Shown here: piece after piece, positions 42,271 through 50,775 of the stretch
Numbering within the stretch: position 1 is the first letter of the stretch
How the letters are laid out: every line of letters starts with the position of its first letter
From: Verrucomicrobiota bacterium
GTDB lineage: Bacteria; Verrucomicrobiota; Verrucomicrobiia; Methylacidiphilales; UBA1321
DNA: 64,000 nucleotides
Direction: 5' to 3'
NCBI GenBank assembly: GCA_013285645.1
Contig: JABDHJ010000012.1
Location: forward strand, 17,637 to 81,636
Notes under the pieces: generated by a model
The model's input: the letters and a program-made list of their open reading frames with translations, nothing else
Database searches by the model: none
What the model was told of the DNA's origin: nothing
Program-made: the position numbers and the translations under genes

Positions 42271-42317
42271 AAAATTCCGTAAATTTGGAGAAATTTGGTA
42301 ATTCCGTCAAAATTCAG
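42271..42317. repeat. 47-bp inverted repeat, right arm around hpt
   Basis: Exact reverse complement of 41476-41522. It lies between the divergent hpt and pyrH genes and ends at a small hairpin (GTTTCTC 42317-42323 with GAGAAAC 42334-42340), in the likely pyrH promoter region. Confidence 0.9.
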
Positions 42318-42415
42318 TTTCTCCTTCTGGAACGAGAAACTTTGTTTGAAGATTTCGCGCATCCGACACGTCAATATCGACAATTCGTCACAAACCTTTA
42401 TCCTTTTCTTTTACA

Positions 42416-43159
42416 ATGCCCAATCGTCTGGCTCAACGCCGCGCCTCCAAAAAACCCGTTTATAAACGGATCATTCTCAAATTAAGCGGTGAAGTCCTGA
42501 AGGGCGAGGAAGAGGTCATCGACGCCCAGGTGGCCGACAAAATCGCGCAGGAAGTGGCCGAGATCCATGCCATGGGCGTGCAGATCGCAATTGTCATCGG
42601 CGGCGGCAATATCTGGCGCGGCATCACCTCGGCCAATCGCGGCATGGACCGCAGCACGGCCGATTACATGGGAATGCTCGCAACGATCATCAACGGCATG
42701 GCCTTACAGGAAGCGATGGAGAAGGCGGGCGTCAACACGCGCGTGCAGACCGCCATTGAAGTGAAGAACGTCGCCGAGCCGTTCATCCGGCGACGCGCGG
42801 TGCGACACCTTGAAAAGGGGCGCGTGGTGATTTTTGTCGCCGGGACGGGTAATCCCTTTTTCTCGACCGATACAGCCGCCGCCTTGCGTGCGAGCGAAAT
42901 TGGCGCCGAAATTCTCCTCAAGGCGACGAAGGTCGATGGCGTGTATGACAGCGATCCGAAAAAGAATCCCAAGGCGAAACGCTTTGAACGCGTGAGCTAC
43001 GCCGACGCGCTGGTCAACCGGTTGCAAGTGATGGATTCGACCGCGTTTTCGCTCTGCATGGACAATCATGTGCCGATCGTGGTGTTCGATATGTTTAAGG
43101 CGGGCAACTTGAAATCGGTGGTGCTGGGTGAGAAGATCGGGACGCTGGTTTCTGCGTAG
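42416..43159 (+). CDS. pyrH: UMP kinase
   Basis: 247 residues, amino-acid-kinase fold. [52 protein letters not shown] and [15 protein letters not shown] are diagnostic of bacterial PyrH. It phosphorylates UMP to UDP as a hexamer, controlled by GTP and UTP. In many genomes it lies next to tsf and frr; here neither is beside it. Confidence 0.97.
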   Translation: MPNRLAQRRASKKPVYKRIILKLSGEVLKGEEEVIDAQVADKIAQEVAEIHAMGVQIAIVIGGGNIWRGITSANRGMDRSTADYMGMLATIINGMALQEAMEKAGVNTRVQTAIEVKNVAEPFIRRRAVRHLEKGRVVIFVAGTGNPFFSTDTAAALRASEIGAEILLKATKVDGVYDSDPKKNPKAKRFERVSYADALVNRLQVMDSTAFSLCMDNHVPIVVFDMFKAGNLKSVVLGEKIGTLVSA

Positions 43160-43217
43160 TCTTCGCAGAGGCAGAGAACCGTCTTGCGGTTCGATTTGAG
43201 ATGGATAAACTTGGTCT

Positions 43218-43433
43218 ATGAGCATTGACGCCATCAAGCAGGAGCTATCCAGCTTGGATCATGAGCGACGCAAAGAGATTATCTCCTACTTGGTCGCCAT
43301 AAATCAGCGCGATAACGCCGAATATCGTGCGGCCATGGCGCGGAAAATCGACGACAAGGACCCTGCACACTGGTTGACTTTGGAAGAGTTCGAGAAACGT
43401 CTCGCCTTGAGCAACGACGAGCGACCGGAGTAA
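43218..43433 (+). CDS. Putative antitoxin
   Basis: 71 residues, charged and mostly helical: DAIKQELSSLDHERRKEIISYLVAINQRDNAEYRAAMARKIDD, then DPAHWLTLEEFEKRLALSNDE. The pattern of a small acidic helical protein ending in 'W.tleE.e' is common in antitoxins of RelE/ParE systems. Its stop is 2 nt before the next gene, a RelE-like toxin candidate. Confidence 0.6.
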   Translation: MSIDAIKQELSSLDHERRKEIISYLVAINQRDNAEYRAAMARKIDDKDPAHWLTLEEFEKRLALSNDERPE

Positions 43434-43435
43434 AT

Positions 43436-43690
43436 TTGTTTGCGCTACCCATCGACTACCAAGTTCTCGACTACGTCATAACGTTGAATCGAAAGGAAGG
43501 AGCAGCCGCCCGGGAACAGATGCTGCGAATCCGGGATTTTCCCGGAAATCTGACGGACTATTTCGAGATCGATAGCTCGAACCGCCAATATTGTGTCCAT
43601 ATTTTTGGCCAGCATGCGATCAAGTACTGGATTGATGACGCGGATCGAGTGGTCAAAATCATGGAAATTCGGCAAACCGACCAAGACTAG
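43436..43690 (+). CDS. Putative RelE/ParE-like toxin
   Basis: 84 residues from a TTG start 2 nt after the antitoxin stop. ALPIDYQVLDYVITLNRKEGAAAREQMLRIRDFPGNLTDYFEIDSSNRQYCVHIFGQHAIKYWIDDADRVVKIMEIRQTD has the size and beta-strand order of RelE/ParE toxins, ending in 'vV.I..I....'. Typical catalytic residues are not certain. Likely an mRNA interferase or gyrase inhibitor neutralised by the preceding protein. Confidence 0.6.
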   Translation: MFALPIDYQVLDYVITLNRKEGAAAREQMLRIRDFPGNLTDYFEIDSSNRQYCVHIFGQHAIKYWIDDADRVVKIMEIRQTDQD

Positions 43691-43702
43691 CAGAGTTTCG
43701 CC

Positions 43703-44749
43703 ATGCGCATCCTCCTGATTAAGCCGAAGCAGATTGGCGATTCGCTGATCCTGACGCCGACCATTACAGCGATTAAGCAAAAATATCCCGAGGCGGAAAT
43801 CTGGGTGGTGATCCGGCGCGGTTGCGAGGGAATTCTGGTCGGATGCCCCGAAATCGCGCACATCCTTCTTGTGGCGCCAGTCGAGAAACACGACCGGCGA
43901 CCCGGTGATCTTTGGAAAGGACTCCAGACGATCTGGCAGGTCTATACGCATAAGTTCAACTACGTCTTTGAACTCGGTGACGGAGGCCGGGGACGAAACA
44001 TTGCACGACTGGCCAGTCTCCTCTCGCGGCCCGTTTGCTCCGTTAAGCCGGCTTATGCCCAGGCAGTCCTGGCCATGAAAAAAGCGCAGTTCAAAATTTC
44101 TACTTTCGACTGGGAATCCCGCCACCGCGTGGAAAAGGACTACTATTCAGTCAGCGAATTTCTGCCGCTACCGGAGCAAATCCCGCCGATGCGGTTTGCG
44201 CGGGAGTTGACACAACCATGGGACTCAGGACAGGTGCTTACCAATTATTGCGTCGTACAAATTGGCTCGCGCCAGGGATTCAACCGTTGGTCGCGGGAAG
44301 GTTGGCGTGAAGTCTGTCGGGCGACGCTGGAACGTTTCGAGAATGTGGTCATTTCATGTGGACCTGTAGCGCAGGAGATGGAAGAGGCCGCGTGGTTGCA
44401 GCAGGAATTGGGACCGCGCGTCCTTTCGACGGAGGGCAAAGCCAGCTGGGCGCAGATGGCGTGGTTGCTTTACGGAGCGAAGCTTTACGTTGGTCCGAAT
44501 ACCGCAGCGATGCATTTGGCCGCGGCCTGTCACTGCCCGACGGTGACGTTGTTCGGGCCTTCGATTGAGGATCATTGGTATCCGTGGCAGGTGCCGTACC
44601 GAATTGTGACGAGTCACGGTTACGTGCCAGTCGATGATGTTAAAGAGCGGTATGCGCTCGTGAAAAAACGGACGATGGAACAAATCGAGGTACGCGATGT
44701 CGTAGCCGCATGCGAAGAATTATTGTTGGAGGGGCAGCCTCCGGCCTGA
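43703..44749 (+). CDS. Heptosyltransferase-like glycosyltransferase (GT9)
   Basis: 348 residues. MRILLIKPKQIGDSLILTPTITAIKQKYPEAEIWVVIR is the GT9 start, and LLYGAKLYVGPNTAAMHLAAACHCPTVTLFGPS is the nucleotide-heptose-binding end. GT9 enzymes add heptose from ADP-heptose to the LPS core. The final residues LEGQPPA are coded by a dispersed repeat that supplies the same ending to the epimerase at 45161, so they are probably not native. Confidence 0.9.
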   Translation: MRILLIKPKQIGDSLILTPTITAIKQKYPEAEIWVVIRRGCEGILVGCPEIAHILLVAPVEKHDRRPGDLWKGLQTIWQVYTHKFNYVFELGDGGRGRNIARLASLLSRPVCSVKPAYAQAVLAMKKAQFKISTFDWESRHRVEKDYYSVSEFLPLPEQIPPMRFARELTQPWDSGQVLTNYCVVQIGSRQGFNRWSREGWREVCRATLERFENVVISCGPVAQEMEEAAWLQQELGPRVLSTEGKASWAQMAWLLYGAKLYVGPNTAAMHLAAACHCPTVTLFGPSIEDHWYPWQVPYRIVTSHGYVPVDDVKERYALVKKRTMEQIEVRDVVAACEELLLEGQPPA

Positions 44750-45160
44750 CCCATTTCCCCTCGTTCCCTGAAAGGGCGGCCCAAAATGATGATCAGATTA
44801 GGTCGCCCTTTCAGGGCTTCTCTCGCTTTTCCACCTACCCAGGGCGTTGCCCTGGGCTGAGATTAGATCGCCCCGTTGGAGATCTCTGCGAAAGTCTTTC
44901 TTCAAGCAATCCGTCATCTTGAATTTGTCGCACACAATGTGGCAAGATCAGTTCTGTACCTCTGAGAAAAGGCAGACCGAACTGATCCTTCGACAAGCTC
45001 AGGATGACTAATGCTAAATGTGAGAGTTTCGCAGAGATCCCCGTTGGGGCTGAAGGAATTCCGCTGGTTGACTCCGTGTTTAGTGTGAAATTTCGCGGTG
45101 AACAGGAGGCATTCCCAAATAAAATTTGGGAACGAGGGGATTAGAGAGAGTGTGTGTGAG
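44750..45160. repeat. Palindromic repeat cluster between two convergent genes
   Basis: No supported gene. Contents in order: hairpin CCCTGAAAGGGCG / CGCCCTTTCAGGG (44766-44778, 44804-44816); hairpin CCCAGGGC / GCCCTGGG (44838-44856); a degenerate and a good copy of the CATCCTGAGCTTGTCGAAGG repeat (44913 forward, 44982-45010 reverse) with a TCTGCGAAACTCTCACATTT extension shared with 27644-27682; and an ATTCCCAAAT...ATTTGGGAA hairpin (45111-45132). The ends are an inverted pair (44726-44750 and 45160-45185). Confidence 0.75.
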
Positions 45161-46204
45161 TCAGGCCGGAGGCTGACCCTCCAGGAACTTCAGGGTGCGG
45201 CCAATGGCGTCGCGCAGGGGAATCGTCACATCGAGATTCAACTCGGTACGCGCGCGCTGAACATTGGGCAGATAGATATTCTGTGGTCCCTGGGGCTGGA
45301 GCGACTGGACGGTGATTTCCAACTTGGGATCGACGGCATTTGCGATGTGGCGGGCAAGTTCCGCCGTGCTCACGACTTCATCCGAACCTACATTGTAGGC
45401 CCGTGCGCGTTGACCGTGCAGAAGAATGCACAGAAGCCAGATGACCAGATCAGTGGGATAGAGATAGGAGCGAAGGGCGGTGCCATCGCCGCGAACGAGA
45501 ATCGGCACGCCCCGGTGCGCATCGCGCAGAAAATTTCCCGCAGCGAAGTGAGCGTCGAGGGGGAGATGCGGTCCGAGAAACGCAAAAGCACGGGCAGTGA
45601 CGAAATCGAGGTCCGACTCCGCGCAGAGATGCTCCGCTTCCCGCTTGGCCTCGGCGTATGGCATCAAGGGTTCGGCCAAGGCGTAGTCGTCTTCCTTCGC
45701 GCCGGTCGGTTGACTGCTGAAGACGCCATAGACTGCGCCGGAACTGATATTCAAAAGCCGTTGGGCACCGCTTTGTCGCGCGAGATCGAGCATGCTTTGC
45801 GTGCCTGCGACGATGGTCCGCGAGCGTTCTCGTTCCTGCGCTTCATCGGTGAAGGCGGTCGTGTCTGTCGCGGCATGGAGGACATAATCAAAGCGACGAT
45901 GGTCCGGTGAAAAATGGGCGACATCTCCTGCGACAAAGTCGAGTCCATGAATTCCATCCGCGTGCGGATACTGTTGTTGAAAAGCTGCCGGGTTGCGGGA
46001 AAGCACCGTAAGATGCAGTCCCAAACCCAGTTCCGTATTGGCATGCAGCAACGCGCCAAGCAACCACTTGCCGAAGAAGCCGGTGCCTCCCGTGATGAAA
46101 AGATTTTTTCCCCGCAACTCCTCAAATTCCGTCGCTGCGTGGTGGAGAATATGGGCAAGATCAGGTGCCGGAAGCGCGAAGAGATTTTTTTGTGATTTGC
46201 TCAC
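45161..46204 (-). CDS. NAD-dependent epimerase/dehydratase
   Basis: 347 residues, extended SDR. LFITGGTGFFGKWLLGALLHA is the Rossmann start, NISSGAVYG and YAEAKREAEHL hold the Ser and YxxxK residues, and YLYPTDLVIWLLCILLHG and YNVGSDEVVSTAELA are typical of nucleotide-sugar enzymes. Given the RfbF gene 3 kb to the right, a CDP-sugar-modifying enzyme is possible, but the substrate is not readable. The last seven residues (LEGQPPA) equal those of the GT9 protein and come from the repeat. Confidence 0.85.
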   Translation of the reverse strand: MSKSQKNLFALPAPDLAHILHHAATEFEELRGKNLFITGGTGFFGKWLLGALLHANTELGLGLHLTVLSRNPAAFQQQYPHADGIHGLDFVAGDVAHFSPDHRRFDYVLHAATDTTAFTDEAQERERSRTIVAGTQSMLDLARQSGAQRLLNISSGAVYGVFSSQPTGAKEDDYALAEPLMPYAEAKREAEHLCAESDLDFVTARAFAFLGPHLPLDAHFAAGNFLRDAHRGVPILVRGDGTALRSYLYPTDLVIWLLCILLHGQRARAYNVGSDEVVSTAELARHIANAVDPKLEITVQSLQPQGPQNIYLPNVQRARTELNLDVTIPLRDAIGRTLKFLEGQPPA

Positions 46205-46229
46205 GAGGTGGAAGAGGGGTTAATAGGGC

Positions 46230-47930
46230 GTGGTGAATGTGCCAGAATTGGAAGAGGAGAACCATCAGCAAACCAGCCTCCTGGTTTTGTTGCGAAACAA
46301 TCTGCTGGTCTCCGCCCTGCTTTTTGCGGTGCTGGAATTCTGGCGTCCTTATTTTTTTCTCACCGATGACAATATCGACGGCAATCTGCCTTTTTTCGAG
46401 GAGGTGGGAAATCATCTTCTCCATGGACGCTCGCCCCGTTATTCCGATTACCTTTTCGGCGGCAACTACGATTATCTGCACGATCCGACGTTCTTCCTCT
46501 GGCATCCGATCTATTTGATTACGTCCCTGCTGGCAGGAACGCCGTTTCGTTTCGCCATCATCGATGTCGATGCCTTTGTCTTCCTGATGATCGCCATGGC
46601 GGGCTTCGTCACCCTCGGCAGTTATTTGCGACGCGAGCTGGCGCTGAAAATCAGTGATGGCTGGATCATGTTTCTCACCATGAGTTTCACTTACAGCATG
46701 ATCGTGCTGGTCACCGGTGCGAGTTGGGTGAGTTTTCTCGGCGGCGAAAGCGCACTGCCCTGGCTGGCCTTGGGAATTCTGCAGAAGACCTGGCGCTGGG
46801 GCATTGGTCTAGTGACGCTGGCGGTGATGCACATGGTCTTGGGGAGTCATCTTTCGCCCACGGTTTCGAACAGCATTTTTTTTACGCTCTTTGCGCTGGG
46901 TATCAGCGTCAGTCGAAAATCGATCCTTCCCTTGGCATGCTGGTTGATTGGATACGCGGCGGCGATGGTAATTGTTTCTCCCCTGCTGATTCCGATGCTG
47001 GAGGGATTTTCGACCAGCTTGCGGGCGCATGGGACGACGCTCGAGGACATGCAGTCTTACGCCATTCCCGCGTCGCAATTTCCGACCTCGCTCTTTCTGG
47101 GGATGGGAGTTTGGGTGGTCAACTCGCACTATTCCATCCACTCGTACACGACCTACACGGTGGCCCTGGGAGCCTGCGCCGCCTCGTGGTGTCTGATGCC
47201 GGCCGTGCTTAGCCGTGCAAAATGGAGCGGGCTGGAGATACTGAGCCTGGGATTGATGCTCTTCGGTGTGCTGCTGGTTTGCCGCCCCGTGTGGGTGTCC
47301 GAGATCATGCTGCAATTACCGCTCTTTAAATCCCTGCGCTGGCCGTTTCGCGAGCTCTTGCAGCTTCAATTTTTTCTCCATCTGTTTTTGCTGATCCGTT
47401 CGCCCGGCTTGCTGAAGCGCATGCGAACGTTCGCGGCGATTGGCGGCACTATCGTCCTGGTCATTCCCCTCTTTCTCTACCCCTTGCCGCCAACATTCAA
47501 TGCTATGAATTGGGACCGGGAACTTCTCACCAAGGGCGGTTTTGAGCAGTATTGGACGCAGGTGCGGCCTTTGTTCAAACCGACGGATCAAGTGGCTGTG
47601 CTGATTCCGGGAAGTGTTTACGATGAGGACCGTTTCGAGGAGCCGTACAGCCTGTTGGCGACTTCCAACTATGCCACGCTCGCCCGGATCGTGAATATCT
47701 GGGGTTACTCGCCGACTTGCCCGATGGATCGGCTCGATATCAAAATCCACGCCTATTATCCGTTCGGTGCCTACTTGCCGGAGCAGAAAGCCTACCTGCT
47801 GATGCAGCGACCCGATCTCAAATTCATCACGCTGAAAAGTCTGCATCCGCTGAAGATCACACTCAGTTCCGGCACCGGGCCGACCATCGATCTCACGCCC
47901 TACATTCCCCGGAGAATACACGGCCCCTGA
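46230..47930 (+). CDS. Multi-pass membrane protein (YfhO/GT-C-like)
   Basis: 566 residues from a GTG at 46230. About ten hydrophobic segments follow a conserved extracytoplasmic opening, FFLTDDNIDGNLPFFEEVGNHLLHGRSP...YDYLHDPTFFLWHPIYL. The 'DN.D...PF...v...l..G..P.y..yl.GG......P....hP' layout resembles YfhO-type and other GT-C membrane glycosyltransferases, where the acidic pair near the first loop is catalytic. The C-terminal 130 residues are soluble. It probably transfers a lipid-linked sugar at the outer face of the inner membrane, working with the GtrB-like enzyme next to it. Confidence 0.7.
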   Translation: MVNVPELEEENHQQTSLLVLLRNNLLVSALLFAVLEFWRPYFFLTDDNIDGNLPFFEEVGNHLLHGRSPRYSDYLFGGNYDYLHDPTFFLWHPIYLITSLLAGTPFRFAIIDVDAFVFLMIAMAGFVTLGSYLRRELALKISDGWIMFLTMSFTYSMIVLVTGASWVSFLGGESALPWLALGILQKTWRWGIGLVTLAVMHMVLGSHLSPTVSNSIFFTLFALGISVSRKSILPLACWLIGYAAAMVIVSPLLIPMLEGFSTSLRAHGTTLEDMQSYAIPASQFPTSLFLGMGVWVVNSHYSIHSYTTYTVALGACAASWCLMPAVLSRAKWSGLEILSLGLMLFGVLLVCRPVWVSEIMLQLPLFKSLRWPFRELLQLQFFLHLFLLIRSPGLLKRMRTFAAIGGTIVLVIPLFLYPLPPTFNAMNWDRELLTKGGFEQYWTQVRPLFKPTDQVAVLIPGSVYDEDRFEEPYSLLATSNYATLARIVNIWGYSPTCPMDRLDIKIHAYYPFGAYLPEQKAYLLMQRPDLKFITLKSLHPLKITLSSGTGPTIDLTPYIPRRIHGP

Positions 47931-47983
47931 CGACATGGGTTGCGATTTGAAATCGTTTTTGCTACCACTGCCTTGGCCTCACC

Positions 47984-48997
47984 TTGAAAGATCACGCTTT
48001 GGAACGTCTCTCCGCCTGCATTGCCCCCTCTCAACCTCCCGTCCGGGACGGGGAGAAAAAACTGATCAGCGTCGTCAGCGGCTGTTACAACGAGGAGGAA
48101 AACGTCCGCGAATGCTATGAGCAGGTAAAGAAAGTCTTCGCGGAAATAGGACGCTACCGGTACGAGCATATTTTTATCGATAACGCGTCGAAGGACAGGA
48201 CCGTGGCCATCCTGAAGGAAATCGCCGCGCAGGATAAAAACGTCAAGATTATCGTCAACGCCCGCAACTTTGGTCACATCCGCTCCGGTTACCATGGCTA
48301 TTTGCAGGCGCGGGGCGATGCGATCATCAGCCTGGTTTCCGATTTGCAGGATCCGCCGGAATTGATCAAGGACTTCATCCAAAAATGGGAGGAGGGATTT
48401 CTTATCGTCATCGCGGTCAAAGAAGCGAGCGATGAATCACCGCTCTTTTTCGCCATTCGCAAGCTTTACTATGAGTTGGTCACCCGTCTCGCGGAAATAG
48501 AATTGAACAAAAACACGACCGGGTTTGGTCTCTATGACCGCCGGTTTTTCGACGTCTTGCGGGAGATCGACGATCCCTATCCTTATTTTCGCGGGCTCGT
48601 TTCGGAGATTGGTTTTCCCGTGGCTAAAATTCCGTATCGTCAACCGGCGCGCAAGCGGGGGATTACGAGCAATAATTTTTATTCGCTCTATGACATGGCC
48701 ATGCTCGGCATCACCAATCATTCGAAAGTTCCCCTGCGCATGGCCACGATGCTTGGATTTGCGATTTCATTTCTCAGCCTTTTGGTCGCGCTGGGCTACC
48801 TGTTTTTCAAGCTGCTTTATTGGGATCAATTCAACCTCGGGCTGGCGCCGATGGTGGTGGGACTTTTCTTTTTCGGTTCGGTACAGCTTTTCTTCATCGG
48901 CATACTGGGCGAGTATATCGGCGCGATTCACACGCAGGTCCTGAAACGACCGCCGGTGGTCGAATTGGAACGGGTCAACTTCGAATTGGAATCCTGA
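47984..48997 (+). CDS. GtrB/ArnC-like polyprenyl-phosphate glycosyltransferase (GT2)
   Basis: 337 residues from a TTG. SVVSGCYNEEENVRECYEQV, HIFIDNASKDRTV, ISLVSDLQDPPELI (metal-binding DLQD) and FGLYDRRFFDVL mark the DPM1/GtrB branch. Two C-terminal membrane helices (MLGFAISFLSLLVALGYLFF and GLFFFGSVQLFFIGILGEYIG) match that branch. It loads a sugar on undecaprenyl phosphate at the cytosolic face; the neighbouring GT-C-like protein can use such a donor after flipping. The start codon is uncertain. Confidence 0.88.
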   Translation: MKDHALERLSACIAPSQPPVRDGEKKLISVVSGCYNEEENVRECYEQVKKVFAEIGRYRYEHIFIDNASKDRTVAILKEIAAQDKNVKIIVNARNFGHIRSGYHGYLQARGDAIISLVSDLQDPPELIKDFIQKWEEGFLIVIAVKEASDESPLFFAIRKLYYELVTRLAEIELNKNTTGFGLYDRRFFDVLREIDDPYPYFRGLVSEIGFPVAKIPYRQPARKRGITSNNFYSLYDMAMLGITNHSKVPLRMATMLGFAISFLSLLVALGYLFFKLLYWDQFNLGLAPMVVGLFFFGSVQLFFIGILGEYIGAIHTQVLKRPPVVELERVNFELES

Positions 48998-49010
48998 TTG
49001 GTCACTATCT

Positions 49011-49784
49011 ATGAAAGTCGTTATTCTATGCGGTGGATTGGGCACGCGTTTGCGCGAGGAAACGGAATTTCGTCCCAAGCCGATGGTTCCGGTGGGCAAC
49101 CGGCCCCTCGTCTGGCACATCATGAAATTCTACGCCCACTTCGGGTTCAAGGAATTCATCCTCTGCCTGGGCTACAAGGGCGATGTGATCAAGGAGTACT
49201 TTTACCACTATCAATGGCACAGCAGCGACATCACCCTGCGACTGGGGCCGTCGCCGCAAATCACCTATCACACCCAGCATCCCGAGGAGGACTGGCAGGT
49301 CACGCTCCTCGATACGGGCCTATCAACCATGACGGGCGGACGCGTCCGGCGCGCACTCGCGCATATTCCCGATGATGAATTTCTTCTCACCTATGGCGAC
49401 GGCGTTAGCAACGTCAACATCCCTGAGTTGATCAAGTTTCATCGCGAGAAGGGCGGCCTGGCCACGTTGACCGCCGTGAAGCCGAGCGGCCGATTCGGTG
49501 AGTTGAGCCTGGCCGACGACGCGGTGACCAGCTTTCGCGAGAAGCCCGAAACGGAATCGGGTTACGTCAACGGCGGCTTCTTCGTCGTGAACAAAAAGAT
49601 CGGCGAATACCTGACTGATGATAAGAACATCTTCGAGTTCGACGCACTGCCGAAGGTGGCTGACGCCGGCAAACTGCACGCCTTCCGCCACGACGGTTTC
49701 TGGCAATGCATGGACAACCAGCGTGAGATGGAAATCCTCAACAAACTCTGGGCCGACGACAAAGCGCCTTGGAAAGTCTGGTAG
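49011..49784 (+). CDS. rfbF: Glucose-1-phosphate cytidylyltransferase
   Basis: 257 residues. VILCGGLGTRLREETEFRPKPMVPVGNRPLVWHIMKFY is the RfbF-type nucleotidyl transferase start with the metal- and sugar-phosphate-binding residues. Also LCLGYKGDVIKEYF, FLLTYGDGVSNVNI and YVNGGFFVVN. It makes CDP-glucose, the entry to CDP-3,6-dideoxyhexoses (such as tyvelose or abequose) in O-antigen. The next enzyme, CDP-glucose 4,6-dehydratase (RfbG), is not beside it. It starts 13 nt after the GtrB-like gene. Confidence 0.93.
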   Translation: MKVVILCGGLGTRLREETEFRPKPMVPVGNRPLVWHIMKFYAHFGFKEFILCLGYKGDVIKEYFYHYQWHSSDITLRLGPSPQITYHTQHPEEDWQVTLLDTGLSTMTGGRVRRALAHIPDDEFLLTYGDGVSNVNIPELIKFHREKGGLATLTAVKPSGRFGELSLADDAVTSFREKPETESGYVNGGFFVVNKKIGEYLTDDKNIFEFDALPKVADAGKLHAFRHDGFWQCMDNQREMEILNKLWADDKAPWKVW

Positions 49785-49823
49785 CAAGGTAGCCGTCGAT
49801 CACTGGGCGCCGGGCCCTCCAAA

Positions 49824-50768
49824 TTAAATTCCGGATGCCTGCAGAAAAGCCTCAATCTCTTCCCGCCGAGGCGCGGCGTTTTGAGCACCCGCGCGGGTGA
49901 CGGAAAGCGCGGCCGCAGCCGAAGCAAAGCGCACCGCGTCGGCCAGTTCACGGCCTTCGACACAAGCCACGGCCAGGGCCCCGCAAAAAGTATCTCCCGC
50001 TCCAACGGTATCCACCGCTTTAACTTTGTAAGCTGGCACGTGAAAAATGTGGCCACCACTTTGTGCCACGCAAACTCCATCCGCGCCCAAGGTGATGAGG
50101 ATATTTTTGATGCCGTGCCCAAGTAATATCCGCGCGGCGATCTCCGCTTCGGAAAAGTTCGCAACTGGACATCCTGAAATCACAGCCGCTTCCGATTCGT
50201 TGAGAACGAGCCATTCCACGACGGCGAGCAATTGCGGAGAGACCTCGCGAGCGGGCGCGCAGTTGTAGAGCACCCGCAAATGATCTTCGCGAGCCAAGTT
50301 AAGCAGATGCTCCACCGTCTTTTCGGGAACTTCATTTTGGATGACGATGAGGCTGGTCTGCCGCAATTGCTCGCGCAGGGCATTCAATCGACTGGCGTGG
50401 ACTTCATCGTTCGCTCCTGCGGCGACCCCGATCATATTTTGCGCATGGTCGTCGATGAAGATGAATGCCACTCCGGTCGGCGCGGATGGATGTTCCTCGA
50501 TAAAAGCGGTATCGACTTTTTTCGCGCGTAGATTGGCGATCATTTCCGCGCCGTTCGCGTCCCGCCCAACGCAGCCGATCAGCGCAACATTTCCACCCGC
50601 CTGCGCAGCGGCTACTGCTGAGTTGGCTCCCTTTCCGCCGAACGTTTGCCGGAATATTCCGCCTCCCAGCGTTTCACCCGGCGCGGGTAATGACGGAAGA
50701 TTCATGCACAGATCGACGTTGGCACTGCCGACGACGATCACACGTGGTGAAGTGGATAAATCAGGCAT
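49824..50768 (-). CDS. rbsK: Ribokinase
   Basis: 314 residues from the ATG at 50768; the frame is open to a TTG at 50783. PfkB-family fold: VVGSANVDLCMNLPSLPAPGETLGGGIF, FGGKGANSAVAAAQAG, and the ATP- and catalytic-site VKAVDTVGAGDTFCGALAVA with the catalytic Asp in GAGD. It phosphorylates ribose, or a related sugar, in the cytosol. No ribose transporter lies nearby; the gene is 7 nt downstream of the SpmAB-like gene. Confidence 0.9.
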   Translation of the reverse strand: MPDLSTSPRVIVVGSANVDLCMNLPSLPAPGETLGGGIFRQTFGGKGANSAVAAAQAGGNVALIGCVGRDANGAEMIANLRAKKVDTAFIEEHPSAPTGVAFIFIDDHAQNMIGVAAGANDEVHASRLNALREQLRQTSLIVIQNEVPEKTVEHLLNLAREDHLRVLYNCAPAREVSPQLLAVVEWLVLNESEAAVISGCPVANFSEAEIAARILLGHGIKNILITLGADGVCVAQSGGHIFHVPAYKVKAVDTVGAGDTFCGALAVACVEGRELADAVRFASAAAALSVTRAGAQNAAPRREEIEAFLQASGI

Positions 50769-50775
50769 AAATATT

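Noticed and set aside
42164..42310. 49-codon N-terminal extension of hpt
   Set aside because: It translates the inverted repeats (for example RHPELVEGS) and hpt has its normal length without it.
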